This document shows positions 1-12,332 of a stretch of 64,000 bases of DNA, piece by piece. Source of the DNA: Ptychodera flava (Eukaryota > Hemichordata > Enteropneusta > Ptychoderidae); assembly GCF_041260155.1 (NCBI RefSeq), contig NC_091938.1, positions 13,235,428 to 13,299,427 of the forward strand. Direction: 5' to 3'. The translations under genes were made by a program, and so were the position numbers. The notes under the pieces were generated by a model. The model was not told the DNA's origin. It worked only from the letters and a program-made list of their open reading frames with translations, and made no database searches. Numbering within the stretch: position 1 is the first letter of the stretch; the number at the start of each line of letters is the position of its first letter.

Positions 1-905
1 CATCAAACTAAATGTGAGCCAAGTGTCATTGATGCTTTGTTTTCTGTAGTAAAGTCAGGCATCTGAACATGGAAAGAATGTTTGTAATTAGTGATCTATA
101 TCCTTAACGTGCTGCAGATGTTTATTGGCTCATATCTGGCCTTCTGATTTTTTATGTCAAAAGCCATTACTGAGACATGCCTGGACCAGTTTCATGCAGA
201 TTAACTGAATTTTGACATTTCAAGAGCAGCATGCACATGACATAGTAATTCTCTTGAACTTGGTAAAAAGACATTACCTCATGCCATTCATTCTAATGTC
301 TACTTGTTTACAATCCAATCCAATATGGGCATCAGTCACAGACAGGTGTTTGGCACCCTTCCTTTTACATAAATAATCGCAATCATACCAATCCATAATC
401 CAATAACAGTAGGTCAAAATTTGTAAGACAATAGTTGTAAACATAGACACAAAACAGCACAGAACAGACAGTAAATAGACGGTACAAACAAAGTCAAATT
501 CATGAAAGAAAGATATATGGACCTCTGGCCAAAAGACCAAGAAGTGATGTCAGGTGCCCCACATGTGGCACATGTGGCATGATGTGCATCATATTGACTT
601 CAATTTAGTTAATTCCTCTAACACATTCCCAATTACAAGCAGGTACTGTCATTGTCAGTCAATGACTTGTTTTTGGTGTTTATACCTGTGTTGCTTGTAT
701 TAAAATTCTTTCACTTTGTGTTCTTTCTCTTCCAGGTATTTATGAATGTGGCATTACTCCAAGCGGTCAAGACATCTATCAAAGTGCCTTCTGGATGCCT
801 TGACAGTTCATTAAGTACAGCTATGAACTGTTTGGTCCGTGCCAGGCACTCACAGTTTGTTTCTACAGCAACATAGCAGAGTTTGCATAAAACATTTCAA
901 ATAAT
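1..905. repeat. R-block copy at window start
   Basis: Non-coding duplicated sequence closely matching 6357-7140. It ends in one of the conserved R cores (704-905), a pyrimidine-rich tract followed by CAG-like and GTATTTATGAATGTGGCATT. The copy at 6357 carries about 130 bp missing here, around position 110. A 5'-truncated retroelement is inserted at 371-580. Short open frames on either strand are not conserved between copies, so I call no gene. Confidence 0.75.
371..580 (-). mobile_element. 5'-truncated retroelement 3' end (family RE, copy 1)
   Basis: The minus strand ends in the same 3' terminus as the copies at 14322, 26583 and 54938 (GGTATGATTGCGATTATTT). It lies inside R-block sequence; the paralogue near 44500-44560 shows the uninterrupted host sequence. 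Compared with the longest copy it lacks an internal stretch of about 30 bp near its 5' end. I could not define a clear target-site duplication. It carries only 3' UTR-type sequence and no RT. Confidence 0.7.
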
Positions 906-2121
906 CTAGGCATAGTTGTAGATGTTTTAAGCTATATTTCTTACAATCAACTGTAAACAAAGTATGTCAAAATATGTGACAAACTGTATACTAATGAAAA
1001 CATTTTCATAGTCATTGAGAAATCGTAATATTTTCAACATGTTGACAAGGATAGATACATGAGTCAAACGTGACACAAACATTCAGAGAATGTAATCTAC
1101 ATGACAGGGCTTATGGCACCCCTCTGTTTGTTCATAAATACCAAAATGTAAGATTACTTGCAGGCGCAGTGTAGATGAACTGTGTGGCTTTAGTAAGTGG
1201 TACAAAAATACAACAAAGCAATCGCACACATTTAATTTGGTACCTTGCCAGTTCTGCCCGATGTCAATTAATGTATAAGCTGCCTGTCAAAATCATGTAT
1301 TTTCTCATTCTTGAACTTTTTTGTGCTTTTACCTGTGTTGCCTGTATCTGCTATATTCAACTTCTTTCACTTTGTGTTCTCTCATTTCCAGGTATTTACA
1401 GGTGGTATCATTTTAAACAGATATTTGTGACCTTGCCTGTCTGATATCAGAGCCGATAAAAATACTTGCTAGATGCCTGAACAGTTCACAAAGTTCAGCT
1501 ATGAACTGTTTGGTGTATGCCAGGTACTTAAGTGTTCCCATTGCAACATAGCAGAGTTTGCACAAAGTCTGAAAATAATGACCAAGTGCCCCATCCATCA
1601 CTAATATGAATACAGACAATGGTGAAGAATACAATGTAATTTTATTTAAAAAATGTCAAATTAATAGTAACTACAACAGCACTCAAATAAACAGTCAAAC
1701 GATATTTCATTCACGCCATTCCAAATCTTACAACTGTAATACATGCATCTTTTCAAGACATCCAGTTCACAGAATATCATACAGCTGAAAAGCAGTTCAT
1801 GCCACTGAGTGGTTGTAGTTTGAAGTTATGTAGTGTCTTGGTGACAGTTACTAAGCTGGCCCTAAGGCTTACTGCTTGAAAATTGAAAGGGCTATGTAAA
1901 ACCTGACTTTGACTTAATTTGCTAGCTTGTGCCAAGAGCAGGGTCTATTTACCTGTATTTTGCTGTATTATAACAGACAATTTCCGTTTTTACCATGCAG
2001 GTGGCCAGGATGCATAGAAATATTTGTGTATGTTCAAATTTGTTTGTACGGCCATCATGTGCTCTCTTCGGTATGCAAAGTCTGTTGAACACACCATATC
2101 TGCTTTTATTCGGAGAAGAAC
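906..2121. repeat. R-block, second unit with core at 1364-1590
   Basis: Tandemly related non-coding sequence. The stretch around 1100-1310 and the R core at 1364-1590 are repeated at about 10040-10500, 22080-22520 and 45350-45800. The core has a T/C-rich run, TTCCAG and then a 200-bp conserved segment. The 221-bp minus-strand frame over it is not kept in other copies. The tail to 2121 matches the region before 11074 and before 46117. Confidence 0.7.
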
Positions 2122-2259
2122 TAAGGGACTGTTCATAATTTTACTTCCAGGGGGCGGAGGATTTTCAGGGGCGGGCCACCCATTTTCCCCAAGAAAAATT
2201 AGGGGGGGGGGCAGATAAAAATACCTCAAGCTTTTAGGGGGGAGGAAAAAAACATCAAT

Positions 2260-2750
2260 TCAACATTTGCCCAGAATTTCTGATCTATACAATAATCCAA
2301 TAATCCTGTATGTGCATCCAGAAGATCATGTGGCACTGCATCAATGCTATGGTGTCAGATTGTTGAAATATTGTGTACACAAGAAATTTGCTGTAGTTAA
2401 AGAAGTGATCTCAGTGTGTATGAGGCTAGGAGAAATGTGGATAGGCTTACACATTGTGTATTGATGCTACCGGTAATACTTTTGTGTCCCATTCATTCTG
2501 ATATGCATAATCAATCTGGCAGAAAAGGCAAAAAAAAACAACAAATTAATATGTATTTTTTCCTGTCATCTGAAAACATGCGCATTATGACCACTTTAAA
2601 ATAAAATTTGTTAGAAAAATTTAAAATGTGAATGCTCTGTCAATTTTGAAGCATTGTATTATTTCATTTTGATTTTCGCTGATTTTCTGAATTATTTTGC
2701 CGTACTGGTGATGTAGACTCCCTGTCTCCATCAAAATAAAGAGGGAGGAA
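2260..2750. other. No gene seen
   Basis: AT-rich sequence with A/T homopolymers. It holds only short frames (65 and 62 codons) without recognisable domains. The last part (about 2700-2750) leads into a purine-rich tract and may be the internal edge of the LTR element that follows. Confidence 0.5.
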
Positions 2751-3030
2751 TGTGACGTAGTGTCAGGTGATTATTATTCATGAGCTGTCATTACTATTCA
2801 TGAGGGCAAGTATGTCTCTCTTAGGCCACATGTACTCAAGCCAGTCTCCAGCTTAGCATCCCTCTATGTGCGTAGCTTAGAGCTTAGTAAATAAAGTAGC
2901 CTATTAGATGATATAGTACTCGCTGTTTCCAGTCATCTTTACATTCCTTCATCATTGGAATGCCAGCCTTGCCGGCCCCGACACACTACCACATAACCGA
3001 CAATACCAACATAACCTCGGTTATATCACA
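2751..3030 (+). mobile_element. LTR of a Gypsy-like element (fossil)
   Basis: The segment starts with TG (TGTGACGTAG) immediately after a purine run (AAAGAGGGAGGAA, 2738-2750) that looks like a polypurine tract, the usual junction into a 3' LTR. It contains an AATAAA-like signal near 2890. The right end is uncertain (about 2920-3030) because it runs into a CA microsatellite. No gag, pol or env is present, so this is a solo or near-solo remnant. Family assignment rests on layout only. Confidence 0.45.
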
Positions 3031-4215
3031 CACACACACACATGAACTTGTAATCGCCCTAGTCTAATCAAGAACGTTAATGTCAATAATCAAGAGTCTA
3101 TAAAAACACAGATTTAGCTAGTTTTGTATTTAAAAGAAATTATTCATAGCTTCTCATAGACTACTCATAGATTATGTATGGAGGACCAAGCAACATTTCT
3201 GTGAAATTCCAAAGTCAAATTTTTTCCATCACTCCATACAAACCTTTGTAAAATTTGACCCCTTCCAATCATTGATTGCAAAATTTGACCCCCCTAAAAA
3301 ACGGTTTCGTAAAAGTCAACCCCCTTGATTTCCACCGACCCCCTCCCTGTAAAAAACGAATGCTCCCTAACAGATCTGACCACCCGACTACCTCTGTCCG
3401 ACTCTTAGTTCAAAATTAGCATCCATGGCCGGTAGTCAAGAATCCTGCATGTTTTACATTATTAAATTTATTCATGCAAGAAATACATTTTCACATTTAA
3501 AGCATTTTTTTCATTAAATGTCCACACGAAACTTTTATACACATTACTAGCGGGACTTCGTCGAAAGGGCCGATCAGATATCATCGGGAGTTTCCGGGAG
3601 GGCCTTGCACGAAATACATTCTTTACATGTAGGCTTAATAAATTTTTACTTGACGATAGGGGCTTGGACAGAGGACCGATCGGACATCATCTGAAGTTTT
3701 GGTTGGTCTCCACGAAATACATTCATTACAGCGATAGACGATACTGGATTTTCAATATCGCGTAAGCTAATCGAAGATTTCATCACTTTACAGATCTGAG
3801 CAAGCACGACTTCCTCAGTTCGACCCCAACTTCGAAAAATGGACGTTATTATAGATTGTCTAATCGCGGTAAATATTTTCCGATATATATAGGAGATTTC
3901 GCAACCTTAAAGATCTGGCCAAGCTCGTGCGAAAACCAGCCTTGCAAACAAAAGAACATTGCGATGTAACAGTTTGTAATTAACATTATTTTTAATCACC
4001 ACTGGCTATTTACTATCGACGATGAACATTTTCGATCCTGTAAATATTTTTCGTTTTTTCTCATCAGAATTGTTACATATTTCATAATTTTCTCTGGTTG
4101 CACTCCTCGATGAACGTTAACTTTCGAAGTTCGATATCGCGATGCTCTTTTGTTTGCATGGCTAGTTTTCGCCCGAGTGCTCATGGGTTGAATCAGATTA
4201 ACAATGGCGGCGGAT
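3031..4215. other. Non-coding, no gene seen
   Basis: Starts with a short (CA)n run, then AT-rich sequence with a tract of C-rich repeats (3235-3360, 'TTTGACCCC' motifs). Between about 3540 and 3960 short segments recur with variation ('cgatcagatatcatc', 'cgatcggacatcatc'). No frame above 62 codons. Confidence 0.5.
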
Positions 4216-4513
4216 TAGCTCTGCATGGCAGGGCTGTGTGTTACCGGCGTTATACAGCCTCCCACCACAGGGAGGCCGTATAACGCCGCGGTAACACACA
4301 GCCTTGCCATGCAGAGCTAGCGGCGGATACAAACGCTTTCCTCGCATATAGAGAGAAAATTGGGCTCTGCGTAAATTTACAAGCGCAGCTAAGCACATCG
4401 TGTACCTTGGCGAGGTGGGTGTGCTCGAAAAAGTAGATCAATGCAAGTTTTGGATTCAAAATGGTGGGAGGCCGTATAACGCCGGTAACACACAGCCCTG
4501 CCATGCAGAGCTA
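4216..4513. repeat. Foldback (hairpin) element with an extra arm
   Basis: 4216-4263 and 4270-4319 are near-perfect reverse complements (TAGCTCTGCATGGCAGGG... facing ...TGCCATGCAGAGCTA) with a 6-bp centre, giving an approximately 104-bp hairpin. A third arm, in the same orientation as the right one, lies at 4465-4513. Short frames predicted here are shadows of the palindrome. It resembles a MITE, with a second copy that has kept only one arm. Confidence 0.75.
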
Positions 4514-5480
4514 CGTTGTATATGCGGCCGTACACTTCTTAGTAGACACCCGTCGTACTGACATTTGTTTACAGTGTGTTTAGCAGTGCTGTTTCGTTTA
4601 TGAGTGTTTTCTTTCGCTGTTTTCGCATTCTAGTAGCTAGCAAGCATATAAAAACTGTGGAAACTAAACACCGACCGCACAAAAACTCCGTGGATACGTA
4701 CAGCTACCCTGTATCCCGCACACCAGTATGCAGGTGTGGCTAATGAAAGCCGGTAAACAGCTGCGACCGGCCGCACGTGCTGGGTGATCTCATTACCGTG
4801 CTCGAGCTTGACTGGTACATTTTATAACTAGCGAAAATTTTAGTTTTTTAAAATCTTGATGGTCATAATGTGACATTCATAAAATAATTTGTTTATATAT
4901 AACATCAGTGACCCGATTATAGGAGTAAAATTTGAAAAAATGAAAGATTAATGTAACGCCCTTGTGTACGACAAGTGGATGCTGTAGCAAAGCCTTTTTA
5001 GCAACATGATGGCCATGTATTCTGCCCCGTTTCCATCAAACTAACGATAGAGGGCGCTTTGGGTCAAACTCTGGGTCAAACTCACATGCAAGAACCGATT
5101 AAGAGTTGACCTTATTGAATATTAAATTTGTATAGGCCAGAAGGAATAAAAGCAATGTGCCCAATGATATAGTTGGCACGATGATAGCCCAGAATAGCTG
5201 AAAGATGACACATCACCTGGACGCGATTGGTCACGCTAAAACGACGTTTTCACTTATTTGATGTAAAATCTGGTGCTGTTGTGTTGATACATATAAAAAG
5301 AAGGATGTCTTGCATCTGCCTTCTGTTTTATTCACTGTGAACGTTTGAGGACCGGGGCATTGTCACGACTTAGATCATCGAAATTTCAAATCGAAAATGT
5401 CAAAACAAGTGTTTTAGAATATGATATATCAAGAATCACGACATCTGAAGGGGTGGACGCAATTTGTCACGGATTAGTAT
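4514..5480. other. No gene seen
   Basis: Intermediate G+C sequence without a long frame, RNA gene or clear repeat. It includes AGAGGGCGC at about 5050. Confidence 0.4.
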
Positions 5481-5484
5481 GCAT

Positions 5485-5730
5485 ACCTGATACAAACACA
5501 ACACAAACTTAAGAATGTAATTTACATTATACTTTTGCCATCTCTCTGTTTTGCATAATATTAATATCTCTACTAGCAAGATTACTTGCCAGTGCAGTGG
5601 GGCTTACATGTTCAACTATGACAAAACAAGCTTTAAACTCTGTACCTGACCACTCAGTCTGATGCCAATGTGTTATTCTCTGATCATAATCTTGCATTGT
5701 TTATAAAGTCTCATTAGTAGGCATTGTTAG
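5485..5730. repeat. R-block fragment
   Basis: Matches R-block sequence at about 9370-9530 and 20940-21130 (shared phrases such as 'atctctactagcaagat' and 'caatgtgttattctc'-like text). It lies inside the TIR-bounded insertion, which shows that the insertion carries host-type repeat. Confidence 0.55.
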
Positions 5731-5744
5731 TCCCTCCAGACGAC

Positions 5745-6330
5745 GTTAATTGGGTTCTATCTATCCGTCCATGCAGATACCATAGACATGCCAGAGCGAA
5801 TTCCTTTCAAACTTGGTACAAGGAGAATTCACTATGACATACATATGCTGTAAAACTTCATACTATTGATAAAGTGGTTTCAATCGGGTTCGAACTCACA
5901 ACATACGGCACCCAGTCACCTAGCTGAGAAGCCAAAGACAAAACCGCTCGGCCAAATCCCCAATCTCAAAAGAATGGTTCAATAATCGAGCTTAGTTGTT
6001 ACAATTTTGGTGATCCTAGGGTTGTCTTCTGTTTGATTTGTCAAAATTGTGGTGAAATTTTGATATTTGCATTTTTGGAGCAATTTTTCTCATTTTTGGT
6101 CAAAAATTAATTTTCTCTGAATTGAATGTTCTGATTGCTTTGAAATTTGGTATGCATACACCTAGTGGCAACCTTAGTTGAGTATCTTCAAATTGAGGTG
6201 AAAATTTCATATTTGTAATTTTGGGGCAATTTTCCCCATTTTGGTCAAAAGTCATTTTCTCTGAAATTGCTGGTCGGATTGCTTTGAAACTTGGTATGCT
6301 TGTTTTCAGGGCTATTAATATATAAACTTA
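5745..6330. repeat. Interspersed repeat with two imperfect tandem units
   Basis: The 6005-6310 part has two copies of an approximately 155-bp AT-rich unit (phrases 'gctttgaaatttggtatgc' and 'attttggtcaaaa' recur). The 5745-5870 part resembles widely dispersed invertebrate repeats ('tttcaaacttggtacaagg'). A tRNA-like head sits between them. Confidence 0.5.
5875..5972 (-). mobile_element. tRNA-derived SINE head (Leu/Ser-like)
   Basis: On the minus strand an A-box-like TTGGCCGAGCGGTTTT is followed about 45 nt later by a B-box-like GTTCGAACCC. This is the internal RNA polymerase III promoter of a class II (long variable arm) tRNA. The acceptor stem does not pair well and there is no anticodon arm I trust, so it is a SINE or tRNA pseudogene rather than a working tRNA. 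Confidence 0.6.
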
Positions 6331-6356
6331 ATTAAGTATCACTCTGGCCTGCCACA

Positions 6357-7140
6357 TCGAACTAAATGTGAGCCAAGTGTCATTGATGCTTTTTTTTCTG
6401 CAGTAAAGTCAGGCATCTGAACATGGAAAGAATGTTTTTAATTAGTGATCTATATCCTTAATCGCTGCACTATTAAAATCTGATGAAACGTGCTGCAGAT
6501 GTTTATCATACAAACATTTAACAGTCAAGAAAGTCATTTAGCAGTGTTAAAAGCTAATAATAGTAGGTCTCTTCTGTACTGAACACAGGAGCATTTTTGG
6601 CTCATATCTGGCCTTCTGATTTTTTATGTCAAAAGCCATATGCCTGGACCAGTTTCATGCAGATTAATTAAATTTTGACATTTCAAGAGCACGCACATGA
6701 CATAGTAATTCTCTTGAACTTGGTAAAAAGACATTACCTTATGCCATTCATGGTAATGTCTACTTGTTTACAACCCAATCCAATATGGCATCATTCACAA
6801 ACAGGTGTTTGGCACACTTATTACTTTTTACATTTGCATCATCTTATTTCAATTTAGTTAATTCCTCTAACAAAATCCCAATTACAAGTGGGTATTGTTT
6901 TTGGTGTTTATACCTGTGTAGTTTATATAAAAATTCTTTCACTTTGTGTTCCCTCTCTTCCAGGTATTTATGAATGTGGCATTATTCCAAGCAGTCAAGA
7001 GATCTATCAAATTTGTGCCCTCTGGGTGCCTTGACAGTTCAAAAAGTACAGCTGTCAACTGTTTTATCCATGCCAGGCACTCACACTTTGTTACTAGGGC
7101 AACATAACAGTTTGCATAAAACATTTCAAATAATCAAGGC
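6357..7140. repeat. R-block copy (paralogue of 1-905)
   Basis: Starts CATCGAACTAAATGTGAGCC, against CATCAAACTAAATGTGAGCC at position 1, and runs parallel to it through the R core at 6930-7135. It lacks the retroelement found at 371-580 and therefore shows the empty site. It contains about 130 bp near 6465-6600 absent from the first copy. Confidence 0.8.
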
Positions 7141-7387
7141 ATAGTTGAAAAAAACTGCTGACAAAATGTGAACTTTGACTTACACAGGGTTATCTGCATT
7201 TTAATATGAACATTGGATTGTGAATGGAATGAGCAGAATAACATTAATTCATGTTATGGATGAGGTGTTTTGTTCAAGAAATGTTCTAAAATATTCCTCA
7301 GCATTGCTGCTTTCAGTGGCAGCTACTTGGTTTTATGGCAACCAAATTTGAAGAAAAGAGAAAAGTAAAAACTAGTTGGCTTTCACC

Positions 7388-8052
7388 AGAGTGGCAACAC
7401 TTGCATGCCTTTTGTTCCATGGTCGTCTCGGTAGACTATTGGCTTTTCATATTAAAATGAGCTTCAAAGGTGTTGAACTTTTTGGAGGCTTTGTTTGTGG
7501 TTGATAATTACACGAGATTATGCGAAAAATACGACGAGATGGCATCGTACTGCCAATCGCGTAGCAACCATAGTTACTTTGTGAGCTCTCAGGCCAGAAA
7601 CACTGCTTCACGCCAATCAAAACATAACACGCCAGCAGTTTCATAAACATGTCCTTCCTTGACGCACGTGTAAAAGACGGTATGACTGACCGTAAACCAT
7701 TGAGTAAAACCAGACAGTATCGATAAAAGACTTTCAAATTTGGTTCAAATACACTCATTATATATTCATAAAAATATGAGAGGAATTTTTAAAACGGTAA
7801 AACTCATTTTCCTGAAGCTCAAAACACTCCCGTTTTCGCCAGCACGTCAATTCTGCTCAGCACCACACGACAACAACAACACAAACTTTGCCGAACATAC
7901 TTTCGCTTAACAATTGGCGAAAATCCGAAAATTACCGAAGGATTCATGGTCGGCACTCTTCGGAAAAGAGAGGCGAGAGCAACCTGAGGCGAGGCGAACA
8001 TGGATGGGTTACGTAACCGCTTCACGCCTTAAACAATACCCGTTGCCACTCT
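7388..8052. mobile_element. Candidate non-autonomous DNA transposon
   Basis: AGAGTGGCAAC at 7388-7398 is repeated inverted at 8042-8052. The interior is richer in G+C than its surroundings and holds two short minus-strand frames (103 codons at 7447-7758, 68 codons at 7819-8025) with no recognised domain. No target-site duplication could be seen, so the ends may be coincidental. Confidence 0.3.
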
Positions 8053-8659
8053 ATCTATCTTTCTCTATGCTAATGTTTAAACTTTCACTGTGAGTCTGTA
8101 AGTTTAGTAGCATCATCATATGAAAATGTATGCTGAACTTGTGTATGTACATCTCACTTACCAGAATATCTGGATATACCGGTATATCACTTTGCCAATT
8201 ATCTGCTCCTCTGATTTTCTGTTCACCATTTCCAACTTACTTCTGTGCTTGTCTTTGTGTGCATCATATGTATCAGTGAGACATAACAAAAGAAGTATTC
8301 ATGTATAGTAATTAACTTTTCTTCAGAAATTTACAACCAGATATGTTTATTGCTAGCCTTTCCAAAAGTGTGCCACTTGCAGTCCCTGCAAAACATTCTT
8401 TTTATAGTCACATAACCCTGAAATGTTTTGTTATATCATCGATTAAATGTCCACTACAGTTCCTGCAACTTGTTAGACTGGATATGTCTTAGTGTGTAAG
8501 CATGCATGTATATATTAGGGGGGCCATGAAAAAAAACTAGGAAAGTTAGGGTGGGGGCATAGATTTTTTTCATAATTTACTACGGGGCGTGGAAAAAATC
8601 ACCTAGAAAATAAAAAATCCTTCAGCCTCCCCTGGAAGTAAATTCTGAATAGTCCCTAA

Positions 8660-9035
8660 CGTACACTTTATATGCACAGACTAGAATGAATGAAGGTAAC
8701 AGATTAAGTGTACAATCAAAAACTACCACAACACAAAAAATTCACGATTGACATACAGTGTATGTCCAGTCCTGCTGTGAGGGGTGTGTTTTTTTTTCTT
8801 GGCAACCACCAGTCGGTGTCAGGTTTTAAGTCTCTGATAATTGTTGCAGTTCCAAGTGAACTTTTAGCAATTTCAAGTATGTTTTAAAATGTGCCAACAA
8901 TCTTGATAGCAATTTGCAATAATTTCCGTAGTATGTGGCACATGAATTCTGTCAAAGGAAGCTCAAAACTCATTACCTTGCTGTTCTGGCTGATGTCAAT
9001 GTGTCATTTGCCCATGAAAATCATGTATTTTTAAG
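8660..9035. repeat. R-block continuation
   Basis: Resumes the host sequence interrupted at 2124. Matches about 11077-11380 and 46120-46400 (a phrase such as 'aacacaaaaaa', then a T-run before CTTGGCA). No coding potential. Confidence 0.65.
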
Positions 9036-9037
9036 GG

Positions 9038-9345
9038 GTTGCTGCACTAAACACAGCGTATTTTGCTAAAAAATCACTTTTTTTGCAAATATTTATTCAA
9101 TTTCATTTAATTTTTTTACCCAAGATTAAAATATTGGTTGGGTTCACCTTTAACTTCTCAAGCAGTCGTAAGTTGCATGATAAAGAAGAGTTAATGTATG
9201 CAAATCACTCATTTCCTGGCTCCTCTTTTCTCCCTATTTCAAGATTCTAAAGAATTTAACTCCACTCTGGCTATGTCAAATTTTCAGAAATTTTCACATC
9301 ATATTCTTTAAATGCTATAGAACAAAACTATTATTTTGTTTGGCG
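9038..9345. repeat. Interspersed repeat, second copy at 58410-58745
   Basis: About 300 bp matching 58410-58745 at moderate identity, sharing 'atattggttgggttcacct' and 'ttctaaagaa'. The R-block context differs, so this looks like a dispersed element. No ends are clear enough to classify it. Confidence 0.5.
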
Positions 9346-9359
9346 ATAACTTTCTACTT

Positions 9360-12330
9360 TCTTATGCTCTCTGGTTTTCATAATATCTCTACTTGCAAGA
9401 TTACTTCCCCAGTGCAGTGCAGCTGACCTGTTTGACAATGAGAGAGCAAGCTGTAAACTCTGTAGCTGGCCATTCTGTCCGATGTCAATGTGTCATTTGC
9501 TTATCATAAATTTGCGTTGTTTAAAAGGTCTTATTTGTTGCATTGATTTTGGTGTTTTTACATGTGTTGCTTGTATTAAAATTCTTTCACTTTGTGCTCT
9601 TTCTTTACCAATGGTAAATTTTGAATGTGACTTTGTTCCAAAGAGAGCGACATAATCTGGCTGTCTGACATTAGAGCCGATTAACGTGCCTGCTATATGC
9701 CTCAGCAGTTCACAAAGTACAGCTATAAAATTTTGGGGCTGTGCAAGGCACTCATACTTTGTTTCTATGGCAACAAAGCAGAGTTTGCATAAAACATAGC
9801 AATTGATGAAGGAGTGGTGAGTGGTTGTAGATGTTTTGAAGCTACATTTCTTACAAACAAATATAAACAAAGTTTATGTCAAGATATGTGACAAACTGTA
9901 CACTAATGATAATTTAAACATTGTCATAGTCATTTAGAAATTTGTAAGATTTTCAGTCTGTCGACAGTGCATAGATACGTGATACAAACATGACACAAAC
10001 ATTTGGAGAAGATATCCACATAACTGACAGGGCTAGTGGTACTCCTCTGTTTTTCATAATACCAAAATGTCCACAGGCAAGATTACTTGCCTGTGCAGTG
10101 TGGCTGACCTGTGTGCTTTAGTAAGTGGTACAAAAATACAACAAAGCAAGCTCACACATTGGAACCTGGCCACCTCTGCCTATTGTCAATGTGTCAGTTG
10201 CTTATCAAAATCATGTATTCTCTCATTCTTGAAGAGTTTTTGTGTTTTTACTGGTGTTGCTAGTATTTAAGTCCTTTCACTTTGTGTTCTTTCAGTTCCA
10301 GGTATTTGTCGGTGCTAGCATGCATTTACGATCTGGCCTGTCTGATATCAGAGCTGATAAACATGCCTGTTTGATGCCCTAACAGTTCACAAAGTTCAGC
10401 TTTGAATATTCTGGTCTGTGCCAGGTACTGAGAATGTTTCCATGGCAACATAGCAGTGTTTGCACAAAGTCTCCAAAAATGACCAAGTGCCCCCACTAAC
10501 AGGGATACAGACTATGGTGAATATGACAATGTAATAGTACTATTTAAAAATGTCAAATTAACAGTGTTTTGAAGGACACGCAAATGACAGTCAAACAATA
10601 TTTCAGTGATACCATTCCAAATCCTAGCGCTTTCATACATACATCCGTACACGACCTACAGTTAAAAGAGTGTCATAAAACCAAACAGTATTTCACTCCA
10701 CTCAGTGGTCGTAGTAGTTTGAACTTATTTAGTGTCTTGGTGTCAGTTACTAAGTTGATCTTAAGGATTACTGCCTCAAAATTGGGAAGGTTTACTTGGC
10801 ATTGCAATAATTGTCAGTAACTTGAAACTTGTCAGAGACTGACAGCCATCATAAAAAGCTCTCATATGGTTTTACTTATGTTGTACATCAGTGAGTTAAA
10901 CTCGGAATTCAAATGAACCACAGTATAAACAAAGTCACATGCCCAAATGCACATAGAAATATGTCCATATGCGTTTATACACTGTGGGTTTGTTTGTACT
11001 ATCATCACATGATCTCATGGGCAAACAGAGTCTGTTGAACACACAGTATGTGCTTTTCATTCCGGAGTAGAACTAATGCACACTTTTATGCACAGACCAG
11101 ATTAAATGTGTCAGATTGAGTGTACATTCAAAACCTACCACAACACAAAAAATGATTGACATGCAGTGTATGTAGTCCTGCCGTGAAGGGTGGTTTTTTT
11201 CTTGGCAGCTGCAAAGTTCCAATAGTGAACCTTTTTATCAATTTTCTCTGTTTTTAAACTTCTCAACCATCTAGATGGCAACTTGCAATAAATTCCTTTA
11301 TATGTAGCACAAGAATTCTGTCAATGAAGGTTCAAAACGCGGCACCTTACTGATCTTTCCAATGTTAATGTATCGTTTGCTTATCAAAATCTTGTATTTC
11401 TTTAGTTTCCTTTTCATTTCTTGTATTTTTCTCTGCCTTGACTGTGTTAAAATTCTTTCAATTTGTTTTTTTTTCATTTCAAGATATCTACAAAGGTGGT
11501 TTTATGCCAAACAAATGTCTATTATTATCTTGATCTCTCTGATATCAGAGTTGAAAAACATCTCTATGAAGTGAGGTTATGGTACGCAAAATACAACTGT
11601 GAACCATTTGTCCATCACAGGTGCACTTTGTGTTCTTTTGAGTTCCAGGTAACTGGCATTCTGTTCAATGTCATTGAGTCAGTTGCTAATCAAAATCATG
11701 TATTTTTTAAGTCCCTATTCCTTAATTTTTTTTTGTTTTACCTGCGTAACTGTATTAAAATTCTGTCACTTTGTTTCTTTTTTCAGTTCCAGATATTTAT
11801 GAATTTAGCATTATTACAAAGTTTATCAGCTTTTAATCATTTTGCATGTCTGATATCAAAGTTGATAAACATGCCAGTCATATGGATAATGATGGCACCC
11901 TAAGTACAGGTGTGAACCATCTGGTCAATGTCAGGTTCACTGACCCTCTTTCCATGACAACACACTAGAAAAGAGATCAATACTATGATTGATATGGTAC
12001 ATAACTTACTAATAATGATACAAAGCTTTTTTATTATGTCAAAGTAACTGACTTTATCATGGCAAACAACATTGAAACATGCTGCAAAAGACAGTGACAA
12101 AATGCTTCAACACCACCTGTTAACAACAGATAAAGAAAGCTTATTGTATTATAACAATCAGATATACATGCTTATTAGGTAATTACTGTGTATTTCCATA
12201 TCACTCACTGACTCACATCAATATACAAACACAGCAAAAAGACAAATGTACTCCAAGATTAAATATTTAGTCTTGATTGAAGTGTCAGACGGAGTTTTGC
12301 AACAGTTAAAATACATTGCAAGCTCACCTG
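9360..12330. repeat. R-block of unit 1 (four cores)
   Basis: Tandem non-coding repeats with R cores at about 9580-9810, 10272-10500, 11450-11640 and 11760-11960. The last two are a more diverged subtype also seen at 46600-47110. Inter-core sequence is collinear with 20713-23780 and 44205-47560. The longest frames (125, 146 and 83 codons) are not conserved between copies. Confidence 0.7.
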
Positions 12331-12332
12331 TC

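Larger units (their letters stand above)
2125..8656. mobile_element. 6.5-kb TIR-bounded insertion flanked by TAA
   Basis: The left end (GGGACTGTTCATAATTTTAC) and the reverse complement of the right end (GGGACTATTCAGAATTTAC) match over about 30 bp, up to CTTCCAGGGG. TAA lies on each side (2122-2124 and 8657-8659). Paralogous R-blocks carry the unbroken site AACTAATGCACAC (11071) and its equivalent near 46115. A TAA duplication would fit PIF/Harbinger, but I see no transposase. The interior holds an LTR, a foldback, a SINE head and R-block sequence, so it is composite or heavily invaded. Confidence 0.6.

Noticed and set aside
2751-3030. Complete LTR retroelement around the LTR
   Set aside because: No second LTR, primer-binding site I trust, or gag/pol frames nearby.
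5875-5972. Functional tRNA gene
   Set aside because: A- and B-box-like sequences are present, but acceptor and anticodon stems do not form convincingly; the same holds for 47887-47970.
7447-8025. A real gene on the minus strand (103- and 68-codon frames)
   Set aside because: No recognisable domain, no copy elsewhere in the window, and the frames lie inside a candidate TIR element.
11463-11903. 146-codon plus-strand frame in the R-block
   Set aside because: Low-complexity, Phe/Leu-rich translation across two R cores and their T-rich tracts; frame not kept in the paralogous blocks.
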